Below, in pieces: positions 10,101-21,228 of a stretch of DNA of 31,337 nucleotides. Source of the DNA: Chromera velia. Taxonomy: Eukaryota > Sar > Chromeraceae. The notes below the pieces were generated by a model. That model did not search any database. It saw only the letters and a list, made by a program, of their open reading frames with translations, and was not told where the DNA came from. The position numbers and the translations under genes are program-made. Every line of letters starts with the position of its first letter. Within the stretch, counting starts at the first letter, position 1. The DNA lies in NCBI GenBank assembly GCA_018398765.1, contig JAHBMJ010004061.1, forward strand, positions 267,168 to 298,504. Reading direction: 5' to 3'.

Positions 10101-10756
10101 TGATGGCGGAGGGGTCAAATTTGTTCTCCTGGGGCTCGACTTTTGACCTGCAGGAGCAGCGCGCATGTGTACGAATCAACGCGGCCAGATCATGCTGTGC
10201 CCACGAAATGATCATGGCGGGAGACGGGCATAGACGGACCATTCGATGCTGAATCGGTAGCTGTCCACTTCAAGATTGCGCATCAGCTGGATGTCCTGCT
10301 CCACACGGTTCCAATGGTCGCAGGCATCACCACACTTTGCCTTCGTTTTGATGCGAGGGGGGTCGTGATCTTCCATCTCCCAACGGAACCAATTGTTGTT
10401 ATCGCAGCCCCCCTCTACCTGCAGTCAGTACACCCCATACATGTGACTATGTCTTTGGGTGGAGAGCTTCATACAGTCCAATCTCAACGGCAGATGAGCA
10501 CGTAAATCAAGAAACTCGCAATTGAAGGAGCCTTTTGAGTGAAAGTGGACGGTAGCTCTCGGACCTGGTGTGATGATGTGGCAGTGCCCCAAACGAAGTC
10601 GTCAGGAAATTCCAAGCAGTCTGGAGTAACCACGTCCTTCCAGTCGAATTCATTCTCGACCAGGCAATGGCGGCGGCCCAGGGAGAAAAGAAACGCCAGG
10701 GTGCCTTTGAGAAGTGTAAGCACACAGTCCCAGACGAACCTGCAGAAACCGTACAT
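7183..10756 (-). CDS. GH1 family beta-glucosidase-like glycosidase, nine exons
   Basis: Exons (high to low): 10756-10565, 10418-10240, 10147-9914, 9770-9721, 9543-9407, 9097-8988, 8671-8482, 7772-7599, 7404-7183. All phases agree and give 495 residues, normal for glycoside hydrolase family 1. Seen in order: the N-terminal signature FVWGTATSSHQVEGG, DHWNRVEQDIQLMRNL with YRFSIEW, LHHFTQPLWF, the acid/base motif TINEPE (Glu207), FIGLNYYS, the nucleophile motif VTESG (Glu398; usually TENG) and the aglycone-side WSLMDNFEW. Both catalytic Glu are present with typical spacing. Residues about 4-29 are hydrophobic (VWDCVLTLLKGTLAFLFSLG), suggesting a signal peptide or anchor, so a secreted or endomembrane enzyme. 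It hydrolyses beta-glycosides; the exact sugar is unknown. The ATG at 10756 is the only good start in frame. The gene is head-to-head with MSH4. Confidence 0.93.
7942..8000. repeat. (CAGA)n-(CAGG)n microsatellite in GH1 intron
   Basis: A run of CAGA units passes into CAGG and then imperfect CCGG/CGGG units. It lies in the 709-base intron between exons 7 and 8 of the glycosidase, by far that gene's longest intron. Confidence 0.9.
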
Positions 10757-11698
10757 CAAAAGCGGGCATGTTCTGCTGCTCGAGACTGAGAGATGGCAGT
10801 TTTCCACTTGGCCGCGAGACGTACAGCAGCGCAGTTATCCAGAAGCCGACAAAAAACCACAGCAGGAAAACCACCGATGAGGCAACAAGGCGCAGAGCGG
10901 CAACGAAAGACATCCCCCCGATTCCAGTCGTCACTGTGTGGGGTAGATCAATAGGCTTGATCTCTATGCGAGAGACGGCCGAGACGGGAAGAAATCCAGA
11001 ACTTGGATCAGAAGATCTCGAAGGTCAGCCAGTATGCACTCTGGCATCTACGCCGGGAGTCTGGCACGATTACTGCGTTGGACGTGAGCTGGAGAAGGCA
11101 GGCAACTCCCTCTGGTAGAAAACAGGTGCGATTGAAGCCATGAACAGTATATATAGTATGATCTGACATCGAAAGTTGTAGATTCGAAACAATTCGAAAC
11201 AGAAATTCTGCATGTGGTCGCGCGATGTCGCGCGCGCTATAGCATGCTATATAGCTCCTACAATCTGTAGTTGCATGCAGACCTTGCAAGCAACGCGGAA
11301 CGGTGTTGCAAAGTGTTGCACGGTGAAGTGACACATATGCATTCAGAGCCATATAGTGGTTTGGGAACATGCATGCTGGGAACTGGATTCGACTGTTATA
11401 GACGACATGCAAATCGGCATGAATGACTGCAAGGGGTTCACGCAACGGCACGTTGTGCAGTGTGTCTGTGCGCAGGTCCACGCAGTTCGAATCTGCCTGC
11501 GAAAAAGAGACATTTCGAGAATAGCTTAATTTTGAATCAGCGGAGGTTGGAGCTCGTCCACACGTGGCTCGCGGTAACCGAGCCCAGAGAAGCATATATT
11601 AATATTGATTGGAGACTTGTCTGTCTGTCGGAAGCGGGAACAAAGTGACACGGAGGAATAAATAGACGGATCGAGGACGCGCGGCGTCGAATTGCAAA
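10757..11698. promoter_or_regulatory. Shared upstream spacer of GH1 and MSH4
   Basis: The 942 bases lie between two divergent start codons and must hold both promoters. A TATATATA tract sits at 11148-11155. Between 11216 and 11260 the sequence is full of short palindromes (CGCGCG runs, AGCATGCT, CTATAG). An open frame on the minus strand upstream of 10756 (from 10934) encodes a hydrophobic stretch, but it is out of frame with exon 1. Linking it would need a very short intron, so I did not join it. Confidence 0.4.
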
Positions 11699-14600
11699 AT
11701 GCCTCCAACCGGACTCCAGACACGCGACACGGCGCCGACTCGCGCGATCGGAACAGGCGCCAACCAAGAAGAGACCTTGCCCCAATACATCATTGCCTTG
11801 ATCGAGAATAGGTCCGCCATCAATTGCAGCCTGAGCCTGAGCCTAACCGAAACACCTTTCTGTATCAGAAATCTGCAACCACCGTTTGCTCAGGGCCATG
11901 GAAGTTGGGATCGCGGCAATGAATCTTGAGACAAGTGAAGTGGACCTCCTCCAGGTAAGGAGGTTCGAATCGACGGCAGGAAGACTCTTTTCAGAACCTT
12001 TCGGAAAAGCGGGACACACGAGATGACTGGACCGTAAAACTTCATTTTCCTCTTGCCTCGATCGTGCCTCAGTTTGGAGATGACCACTCGTACATTCAGA
12101 CAATTGGACTCGTGAACGCTTACGAACCGATGGAAATTCTGATGTCACGGGTCGGTGACTTAATTTTTGACCAGTTGTTGAGGACTTATAAGCGTCCTCC
12201 GAAGGCAAACTTGACCGTGCACTATTGCGTGCAGACGTCAGAAAACGGACGACTGTATGAGAAGCTGTCCGAGTTGTTCCAGCTTTGTGACATCAAACTG
12301 ATCGGCCGCAAGTACTTTTGCGAAGACCGTGGATTACTCATTATCCGAGAATCGAAACATCGCAACGAGGGAGCGGCAGAGCTGGCCTCGAAATACGTTT
12401 GTCTCGCGGCTTTTGCTGCGCTCTGCCGATACGTTGAGTTCACCAACAAGACCATTCTCTCGTGCGACAGCCTGAAATTCACCTTTCGGCATTTGGACGA
12501 TCGGCTCATCGTCGATCACAGCACGGTGAAGCACTTGGAGCTTTTGAAGGATTCAATCCACGGAAAGGAGAAGAATTCCTTGTTCTCACTTTTTACATGT
12601 CGAACCGTTGGAGGGAGCAAGAGGCTTCGACAAACGCTTCTTGCACCCTGTGGAAAGGCTGAGGTCAGCTTTTCATTTTCTTCGTCAAACTTTTTCTTTC
12701 CACACGGTGACGGCCATCAGCTTCCTGCCTGCGCTTGGACATTGCAGGAGATCGAAGCCAGGCTTGACGTGGTGGAGTATTTCCTCTCAAACGAGAACCA
12801 CTTTTTTGAGTGCAAACGAAGTCAGTCAGGGCCAACCTAAGATTCTGGAGGTGTGCACTACGCAGAAACTCAACTTGCGTCAATTTGTGCCCCTCCTCTG
12901 TCGACCGTGATTTGCAGTTCTCTCGCATTTTGACAAGGTGGACCTGTTGATCAGTCGCTTCGTGTCCATCCCTCATCAGCGGGACCAGAAGTGGGCGAAG
13001 GGCCTTGTGAATTCGGTCTTGCACCTCAAGCACATTCTGGAGGTGATTCCGATGCTTCATGATGTCTTCAAAGAAATCGCTGAGGTCGAAACAGCTCCAG
13101 AGCTCCTCAAGGCTGTCGAGGAGTCTCTCCAGTCCTCTTCGTGGACAGAGATTCTCGAGAGAATCACCGCTGACATTGAGGACGACGCCAGCTTTTCAAA
13201 GCAATCAGCCCAAGCCAAAATGAACATTTTCAAGGCCATGAAGGCAGGTCGCTGCCCAAATCTCGATGTCGCTCGCAAGTGTTACGCGGTCGGTTATTCT
13301 CCTGACAGGACACGCGGCATTCGAAAGCAACCGTGGAACCAGAGGGGCCTCCTGTTCGCTACATGAATTAATGCAGGATACGATGGAAAAGGTTTTCGAG
13401 GAGAGCGAAGCAGTTCGGCAGGAGAAGCCAGATTTACAGATGAAACTCGAACACAGCGAAAGCCGCCAATGGTTTCTATCCTTTCCAGCTTCGAAAATTT
13501 GTCAGGCGCCCAGTGAGTACAACCTGCTCCTTCTTGCCGAAGTCTTCGCAGAATTTGTCAGAAAAAATTCGGTCCTTCCTCTCACTCTTGCAGGCAATCT
13601 TTGTCGGATTGTTCGCGTCGGCCAAAAGTAGGTCCTCTGTTTTTCTCTGTCTTCTCTTCTCCTCTCTCCTCTTCTCTCCTCTTCATTCTGGGCTTGTTGC
13701 TTCTCGGTCACTCCGACAAATGTCTGTTCTCCGTGCCAGAGAAGTTCCGGTGTGATGGTTTCGGATTTCCCTGTTGTGTCTCGTACACTGTGCTCAGGGC
13801 AATTGCGACGACCCAAGGCCTCGTTTCTTTGAATGCCCGGCTGAAGCAGACACAGGGCGAGATTTTTCTTCTGACTGCTCAGAAACTGGAAGTGAGTGGG
13901 TAGAACCACGCTGATTCTGTCTGCTGCTTTCTTTGAAGGGTACTTACTCATGAATGAGAACTGCGGTGCATGCCTCTGTTCTGTCACCTGCAGGAGCTCA
14001 TTCTCTTCATCCGCGAGCACGTCGCCTTCTTGTATAGCCTGTCTTACTCCATCTCTACTGTCGATATGCTCCTTGGGTTCGCACAAGCCGTCACGGTGGC
14101 ACCAGGGAAGATGGTGCGCCCCACGTTCACTGAAGACGGTCCCATCGCCATTAGACAAGTAAGTGCAAAAGAGATGCAGCATGTTCGCCTGGCTCCTCCA
14201 GTTTTCAGTTTCAGGGTGGCTTCTGCTTCCTCCCAACCACTTTCATTTCGGTCACGCACCTCCATCGGAATATGAACCTCCTTGCAGGGAAGACACATGC
14301 TCAAGGAAAAGGCCGAACGCGAGCTGTCATTCGTGCCGGTATGTTGTTCGATCCCGCACTGATAACACCCAGCCTTCGTCTCTCCGGCCGATTCTCCTCC
14401 TCCCACCTTACTTGCGAGCCCTTTATCACCTGGAACCTCACTGCAGCTCGACTTCTACATCAACGGACCGTGTACCTTCCAGATTCTAACAGGGCCCAAC
14501 GGAGCAGGCAAAAGCGTTTACCTCCGTACTGTCGCGCTCATCAACATCTTGGGACACGCCGGCTGCTTTGTTCCAGCTGAGACCTGCCATCTGCGTCTCA

Positions 14601-15661
14601 TGAAGCGCCTCTTCACACGTTTCGGCACGGGGGACTCACTGGAGGAGGGCGCAAGCACCTTCTCTCTGGAAATGAGAGAGCTTGCTTACATCGAACGACA
14701 AGCCGACAGTCGTAGTCTTGTGCTGGTGGATGAGCTCGGGAGGGGGACAGGAACAACGGACGCTGTCTCTGTCAGCTGGGCTTTCAGTGAGAAGCTCATC
14801 AAGACGAAAGGTCTGTCAGTTTTCTGCACCTTAGGGGCCGGTGCAGAGGAAGGGAGTTGACGCTCGGTGCGGAGATGGACCATTCTCGTCTCACTGATAC
14901 TCTCTGTGAATGACCGTGCAGCGTTTACTTTGTTTGCCACCCACTTCCTCCAGCTGACGAGATTGCCACAGGTGGGCCTCTTCCGGCCAGCATGACGCAA
15001 GACGTCTTTCGCATAGAGGTCTACCACAGGGATATGCTCTCCGCGTGCACCCTCGGTCTGCAGATCTACACCAACGCCCGGAACATGCATCTAGCGTGCG
15101 ACATCAAAAATGACACCATCACTCCCTTGTTCAACGCAGGGGTTGGGGTGTCTGAGGCAGTGAGCGGGTACGGCATTTTGTGTGCAAGGGCAGCCGGCTT
15201 TCCTGAAGAGATCCTGCAAGACGCCAAGCGGACATCCGCACTCGTCCAGCGTGACGCTGTGGATGCTGTGGCAGAAAAGCCAAAGGACACGCGAAGGGAA
15301 AGTGGGTGCTTTCTTTCCAACTATGCAGAGTCTTTGTGTCTTATTGCAACAGATTGCTTGAACTGTTGAACATCTCTTTAATCTCCCGGTCGCTGCCTGT
15401 CTGTCCTGGCTTGATGCAGACATAAAGAGGATTGCTGAGTTTGTTCTCCGAATCGCAAAAAATCCACAATTGGACTCGCAGGCGTTTCAAAGGATCTGCC
15501 AAGTCAGTGACGTACTCTCATTGATCGCAATCTGCGTAACGTTGCCTGCCTGGTAATGCAGAGCTTGGCGCCATTGATTGCAGGAGCAGCAGGCCCAGCT
15601 CTTCAAAAAAGGTGGCAACGGTAGTGCGCGTGATGAAGCTCGAGGGTCACGGTCGCAGTAG
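11699..15661 (+). CDS. MSH4: MSH4, meiosis-specific MutS homolog, fifteen exons
   Basis: Exons: 11699-11811, 11894-11954, 12073-12663, 12748-12820, 12918-13288, 13377-13512, 13594-13627, 13798-13891, 13994-14158, 14288-14338, 14447-14810, 14922-14971, 15064-15301, 15420-15502, 15584-15661. Phases are consistent: 833 residues. There is no MutS mismatch-binding domain I, as in MSH4. Connector: YIIALIENR to about residue 180. Core: IVDHSTVKHLEL (204-215). Clamp: about 300-480. ATPase: P-loop GPNGAGKS (579-586), signature STFSLEM, Walker B LVDELGRGT (Asp658-Glu659), FATHF. The order VRPTFT...IAIRQGRH before the P-loop and KAFTLFATHF after it fit MSH4 better than MSH5 or MSH2. With MSH5 it forms the MutS-gamma clamp that stabilises meiotic joint molecules and promotes crossovers. 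The residue after GKS is Val instead of the usual Thr. The splice of exons 6-8 is the least certain. Confidence 0.93.
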
Positions 15662-16040
15662 ACGGTGATCTGATGATGCAATTTATGAAGTAAAAGGTGG
15701 TATAAAGGCTGCATGTTTTCATGTGAAAAGCTGAATTCAACATGAATTAAGCAAGCTGCTAGGCAAGCTTTAATTATGCTTCAGACCAAGTTTCAGTCTA
15801 TTGGTTTCCGTATAAAATTATTTGTTATATATAATCTTTAACGTAATGTGTCGAAAAGCTTTGTAAAGAAAATATAATTTGTATATAAAAAAATGAGCTA
15901 GAAAATCTAGTAGAAAATAAGCTTGTATGCTAGCTTGTATATGATCAAGTTCAGCAGTTCTTGGTGGCTAGCTTGGTGGTTTGCTAAAAGAATTAATAGA
16001 CAAGGGAGAGGGCTGATATAGGGCAAAAGGAATTCGGAAG

Positions 16041-16232
16041 TCAAAGGGGAGTAGTTAGACAGACAGGCTTGCTCTCTTTGCTTTCTTGATGAACGACCCT
16101 AGGAACGGCCCTGGTTTTGAAACCGATCTTTTCTTGAAGAGGGCGATAGGCAAAACGGAGGTCTTTAAGGAATGGAGAAGGAACAAAGGTCACCTCTCCA
16201 ATGCAAGTCCAGAAGAGCTCCCGTGAATGCAC
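16041..16232 (-). other. Short unresolved open frame (63 codons)
   Basis: Within AT-rich sequence, about 200 bases have a more balanced composition. They are open on the minus strand (starting MHSRELFWTCIGEV) and also, for 45 codons, on the plus strand from the ATG at 16085 (starting MNDPRNGPGFETD). I recognise neither protein. It could be a stray exon, a gene fragment or chance. Confidence 0.15.
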
Positions 16233-16475
16233 AGTGTGTCATCCCATAGACAGCACGCAATGATTTTCAGTCAGGGGTGCCTCAGTACATTGCCCTGCTG
16301 TATCGTTTAAAAAGCCTGAAAGAGAAAGATGAAAGGAAGGGTTTGAGAAGAGTACTAGGAAGAGCATGCATTTTTGACAACGCATACTACCGATCGATCA
16401 ACATTCTAAAGTTTGAGCCATTGAACGATTGACTTCTTTGTAACAAGAAACACAAACTTAATTGACGGCCGAGAT

Positions 16476-16578
16476 ATCCCTGGCGGGCTTGTGGAGGCCT
16501 GACGTGCTCTCCCTCACTGGAGAGATCGAGTGAAACCATATCGGTGCAAGCCGATACTTGGTAGTGGACCGCGGGGAT
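16476..16578 (+). other. Three-way-junction RNA-like fold resembling a hammerhead ribozyme
   Basis: Three helices can be drawn. An outer stem pairs ATCCC/GCGG (16476-16480, 16483-16486) with CCGC/GGGAT (16569-16572, 16574-16578). A second pairs CTCTCC with GGAGAG (16507-16512/16519-16524). A third pairs CCA+TATCGG with CCGATA+TGG (16536-16544/16551-16561). Single strands at the junction read CTGACGT and GAAA, and the third stem closes with A-U followed by A, the layout of a type I hammerhead (CUGANGA, GAAA, UH). The ninth core base is U instead of the near-invariant A, and the outer stem is poorly paired next to the core. It is at best a degenerate copy and may be coincidence. Confidence 0.25.
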
Positions 16579-16921
16579 TCCTGGAACATAAAATCCTATC
16601 CTATCCCATCCTGCCAGTAAATTAATTTTTGATGGACAGTAAATTAGTGAGTTTTACCCCAATTCCGATATAAAGTCTATGTGCGTTTTTTGGTAAACGC
16701 CGCCGCTATACATGAATAAGTTAAGAACCTAGCTAAAAACTAGGCTAAGAATCTACTACTAAGCTAAGAATTTGAATTATAGTAAACCTTTAATAGTTTT
16801 CGGCCAGCTTTTATATAATTTTTTATGCGGCAAAGCACAGTGTACATACTAACTAGTCAATCAATCACTAGATCGAAATTAATTAATAATATAAGTTAAT
16901 TAATCAATCATCTAATCAATC

Positions 16922-16980
16922 ATACGTGGGTAATTACTAGAATATATGCAACTATAGGTAATTAGCACCTCCAATAATTA
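16922..16980 (+). repeat. MITE-like fragment, copy 1 (left end)
   Basis: It starts with ATACGTGGGTAATTACT (16922-16938), which is an inverted match (15 of 17) to the right end of the copy at 17754-17829. The following 42 bases (16939-16980) match 17754-17795 at 36 of 42 positions in direct orientation. Confidence 0.5.
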
Positions 16981-17097
16981 AAATAGTACTTTTAATTGCG
17001 TATATTCCTAAAATGTTTAAGAGGCATGAGACAGTGGCGCGTTATAAATAGTACTTTTAATTGCATATATTCCTAAAATGCTTAAAAGGCATGAAAT
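16981..17097 (+). repeat. Two-copy tandem repeat, 65 bp period
   Basis: Two copies begin with AAATAGTACTTTTAATTG at 16981 and 17046 and run about 50 bases with few changes (GTATATTCC/ATATATTCC, GTTTAAGAGG/CTTAAAAGG). The linker carries CAGTGGCG, whose inverse CGCCACTG appears just after the second copy (about 17105). Confidence 0.85.
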
Positions 17098-17753
17098 ACC
17101 ACATACGCCACTGCTTCCTGCCGATGCATTTCACTTGATTTCTAGCTTGATTCAGAATATGCTTCAAGTGGTTTATGAATATTTATGAACTCAAAATTGA
17201 TAGACAATGACACTTACGTAGCAGAAAACATGTTATTGACTCACCGTGCGCATAGATGTTAATGTCATCACACGCAGAAGTTATATTGAATACATTATGT
17301 GAGGAGTGTTACAAGTGTTGGACGAAGCAAGCTAGGAAGCAAATGAGATCCGATTTTCATGATCGATACGTACATCAATATACATAAAAAATCTAGTCAA
17401 AAATTTAATCGGCTTTGTGAACTGTCATGCATGCAGTATGCAGTCTAGTATACAGTCAAATATAGGATGCAGTACGTCGCACATGACCGTCTGGCCGGCC
17501 GCGTACGTCTAGCTGCATGCATGCATACTACGGCCCAGCCGGTGCATGATCAGGCCCGGCTGCGATGAAACTATGTGTCTAGAACAAAGACCTGCATTAA
17601 CATCAAAACCAACTTAGTGTTGCATTAAAGTGTTTGCATAGTAAGTAAAAATGCTTTTTGACGTCCATAAATATTTTTTATATTAGGTAAAAGTATGATT
17701 TGGATTTTGCGATGATATTGTACACTAGTAAAAATTCAACTACAGGAAAAAAC

Positions 17754-17829
17754 GGAATATATTCAATTATAAGTAATTAGCACCCCAAATAATTAGCAAT
17801 ATTCCAATTAAAAGTAATGACTCACGTAT
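17754..17829 (+). repeat. MITE-like fragment, copy 2 (right end)
   Basis: Its body matches copy 1 at 36 of 42 bases. It ends with AGTAATGACTCACGTAT (17813-17829), the inverted counterpart of the left end of copy 1. It lacks a recognisable left terminal repeat. Together the two copies suggest a parent element of about 90-100 bp with 17 bp terminal inverted repeats. Confidence 0.5.
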
Positions 17830-18990
17830 ATAATCAATTAATCAATTAATATTTCTGATTTTCTAAATTTCTATACATTTTAAAAATATTTTATTGCTTT
17901 CAAAGTTATACTGTGTATCTAGACTGTGTATATGCATGGCTTAATTCATCATCATCATCATACGCCATCGCCATCGGCCTATAAACAGGCGTCTAGCGTT
18001 CGGCGGCAACGCACGAGGCAGTTCGGTTCTTTACAACAGCAGTTCACTAATTGTATAATATAATTTACATGCAGATGTTTGCATTTTTCTCTTGATTTAC
18101 TGTTTCTGAGTTTTTCGACTCACTGGGAGGCTTGAATTAGAGCCTGCATGAATCGGCAGTCATTCCCGAGGTCGATGGTCGATCAGATCGATTGATCAAA
18201 CTTGCGGCCCGGCTGCGGACCAGCGGCGATCAGCGCAGCGGCATTAAGTTACTGCATGTTACATGCAAACAGCTGGTGCATGCAGGCAGATCAGTTCATG
18301 TGTGCAAGCTGACTGCATTCAGGACATGCATTAATTTAGCCCGCATGGGACTTGGCTTGCAAAGTATTGATTCAATGTACAAACAGCTTTACTACAGCGA
18401 CGGGCAGACCGGTAACGCAGCGCATCGGCGGAATGCTGCAGACGCCACAAGGCACTGCATCTCAGGCCGGATTGGGTGGGGGTGAATACATACACCTCCC
18501 GACTGACAAGGGAACTGGGTTGGGTGCGCGCGCTGGTGCATCCACATGTGCAGCTGAGGGGGGGAGTGGGGCGGGGGCGGCGTGGGTGTGTGTGAGACAT
18601 CTTTCGGTCAGATGCTCTTTCGGGGTTTGCAGAGAGAGATGAGGAAGAGGACGAGGGAGGAAGAGAAGGACAATCGATCTTCATTGATCGAATGAAGTCC
18701 TCCCCCCATCGCTCGATCGAGTTTCGCCTCGTTTCTCCTGCGGGTAGAAATGGAAACCTGAGACGGCAGCAACGCAGATAGAAACGAGGCAGTGTGGGAG
18801 CGAGAGAATCGAGGTGGGTGTAGAAGTCCCTCCAGAGAGCAGCTGCTTTCAGGGAAACCTAAACTGCATGCCAAGAGAGACGGCCAGACAGATAGCCAGC
18901 CTGCACAAGGCACGCACGCGACCCAAGTTGATCTATGGATCGACTGATGCAGAAAGAATTCATCGATCGAGTGAGAGATTCTTCAAGCAA

Positions 18991-19014
18991 CTCACTCACT
19001 CACTCACTCACTCA
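18991..19014. repeat. (CTCA)6 microsatellite
   Basis: Six perfect CTCA units lie in the gene-free spacer. Confidence 0.95.
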
Positions 19015-19230
19015 ATCGTCTGGCCCCCGAAGAGGGCGCAGCACCATGAAGTGCGCACGGACGAGGAACGAATGAACGACGCATACATGCATGAGGTGTG
19101 AAGGGAACGAACTCATTGATTCACAGGCTCTCTTCCTTAAGGGGGGCATTTTCATCGTCTGCAGAACAGGGGCAGCGTTGGTAGGGGCGTTTGCAGCTTC
19201 TTCTTCTGCAGCGTAGGTAGGGAAGGCTTG

Positions 19231-19297
19231 GTGCTCGTTTGCAGCAGCGAGGATTCGTCTTCCGTGCGTGTTTGCGTGTTCGTTTGCAGCGGCGAGG
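19231..19297 (+). repeat. Diverged direct repeat, about 45 bp apart
   Basis: GTGCTCGTTTGCAGCAGCGAGG (19231-19252) recurs at 19276-19297 with two changes. An additional TTTGCAGC lies just upstream near 19190, so this is a small decayed tandem array. Confidence 0.6.
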
Positions 19298-20788
19298 CAA
19301 CCAGGGAAGGGGAGGGGAGGGGAAAGGGGGGAGAGGAGAGCGACGTGCGTTTTTATTTTGTCTAGTTTTCCATTTTGCTCATTGGATCAATCCAATTCTT
19401 CGTTTCTGGGGCTACTTATCCTTCGTACCAGCCCCAGGACAGTCGACCGGCCAATGGACGTGTATCAAAAAGGCCGGACAGCTGGACAGAGTGGAAGGAA
19501 GCGCGATCAGCAATTCTGTGAACGAATAAGCGAACCAACCTTTCTGTTCCTTTTTTAGAATCCAGGCTTTTATACAGACAGACCAAATCACACATGCAGA
19601 GGGATGAATGAAACTTGACACCCTCGTCCCTCATATCACCCCTCCCCTTCTTGATTAAAGCATGTACGGACTCACGCACTTGTATTGTGACGCAAGTACG
19701 TAAGTTTGCGGGCCGACGTTTTTTTCGTTGACGATTCTTTCGACTCTCTTTCATTTGCCACGCCTTTTCTTGTTGCCTTGAGTGCTGATGGAGTAAAGAA
19801 CGGGATGCACGTGAGTACCCCGATGTGCTTCTTTCTCACTTCGACTCGACTCGACTCGATTCCAAATACCCCCATCCCTTCCTTCCATTGAGAGATTTTT
19901 ACATCTCTGTTGATGTATCTTGGAGTTGTCCTTGCATCCTCCCTCAGGCCGCCAGCCAGCCTGGAAGGTTTGCAGTGAGTGTGTGTCAACATTCTACTTT
20001 TGTCTGTCCACTCTTTCGGGCTTCTGGTATCAATAGATTATTTCTGTAATCAATCTTTCTCTTGCGGTCGTTCTTTTTCTCTGTGGACGTCTCCCTTCTT
20101 ATCAAATGGCTGTCTGATTGACAACATTATCTGAAAGAGAAGAAGACGATCGAGAGGGGACGGGCTGTGGCTGCGGGGTGCACTCGAGCATGCAATAAAA
20201 AAAAAGGAAGGGAAAAGAAAACTCGTGACCACTTCCCAGTCTCCCTCAATTTCTTTTTGTACCGATTTTTCCATCTCCGCTAACCTTCATCCCTCGATTG
20301 TCAAACGCACTTGTTTGTTGTTGTTCTTGTTGTGCCGCTCTGATCTGACTATGAAGGACAAAAAGAAACGCTCCGATCTATTGCTCGACGACAAAGAACA
20401 TGTATGAACCCAAACACACAGACGGACAAAAGGAAACACACGCATGCATGCTCGAGGAGAAATCGAGCCATAATTTACAACACATCTCTCTCTCTCCACA
20501 ATGACAAGCTTCTAATTGTCAATTCACTCATGCAGCTCGATCACCACCATTAGTTAACGATGAGTCCATCCAACGACTCCCCCCTCCCCTCCCACCCCTG
20601 GAGTACATATCGAGCGAAAGACTTGCGCGGAAGCCTCGTTCGACCCTCCGTGCCCCCTCTCCTGCCTGCGTGCTGGTTCAATCGACCAAAAAGAATTGCG
20701 ATGGAAAAGCACGGATGTAGGCACGCATATGCGCAGGGGGAAAAAGTGAGGGCCGATTTGGCCCCATTAGGCTGGAGGAAGGGGGACG

Positions 20789-20792
<4 letters not shown>

Positions 20793-20821
<29 letters not shown>
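20793..20821. repeat. (CA)n microsatellite
   Basis: A perfect CA dinucleotide run of about 29 bases in the gene-free spacer. Confidence 0.95.
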
Positions 20822-20825
<4 letters not shown>

Positions 20826-21192
20826 GCACGAAGAGGCAGACAGGCCTCGATGAGAGAAAGCCAAGCAAGGATGCAAGCGAGAAAAAAGAAGGGAAGGAAA
20901 AAAATGAAAGACGCATGACAGACAGGCAAAGGATCACTTTGAGAGAACATGGAAACAGGCATTCGATATCGATCGTCAGAGAATTCAGACAAAGAAAGGA
21001 GGGAGGTATTCATCCCATTTTTCACCCACACATTCCCGATTCTTACAATGAGAGACATTTAACTTGCCTGACCCTTGTCAAGCCAAGTCGATCTGTCTGT
21101 TTGTCCCTCAACTTGAAGTCGACCTACTTGAAGAATGAATGCATTGAAGAATCCATCGAAAGAAAGTCAAGGCAAGGGCAGGAGCAACTCCC

Positions 21193-21228
<36 letters not shown>
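21193..21228. repeat. (TCAA)9 microsatellite
   Basis: Nine perfect TCAA units, about 250 bases downstream of the transporter stop codon (on the minus strand). Confidence 0.95.

Larger units (their letters stand above)
15662..18170. other. AT-rich spacer, no protein gene recognised
   Basis: Downstream of MSH4 the sequence is AT-rich with many in-frame stops. It contains low-complexity TAAT/ATCA tracts (16855-16920 and 17830-17850), a local tandem repeat, two MITE-like fragments and a structured stretch, each listed separately. Around 17440-17560 there is a cluster of GCATGC and related palindromes. Confidence 0.6.

Noticed and set aside
10650-10934. A hydrophobic N-terminal extension upstream of the GH1 start (frame starting MTTGIGGMSF)
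   Set aside because: It is out of frame with exon 1, and joining it would require an intron of about 30 bases. The in-frame ATG at 10756 already gives a plausible N-terminus.
11960-11980. tRNA T-loop-like GGTTCGAATC in MSH4 intron 2
   Set aside because: The flanking bases do not form a T stem or a cloverleaf.
13289-13376. Apparent frameshift in the middle of MSH4
   Set aside because: An 88-base intron (GTCGGT to ATGCAG) keeps phase and removes the stop; its size matches the other introns of the gene.
16465-16590. Possible 5S rRNA gene, because TACTTGG and GACCGC resemble the 3' half of 5S rRNA
   Set aside because: The ends do not pair into the 5S terminal helix, the internal promoter motifs are absent, and the strongest hairpin is incompatible with the 5S fold.
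18192-18485. A 97-codon plus-strand frame in the spacer
   Set aside because: It has no recognisable domain, no exon context, and sits among overlapping frames of similar length on both strands.
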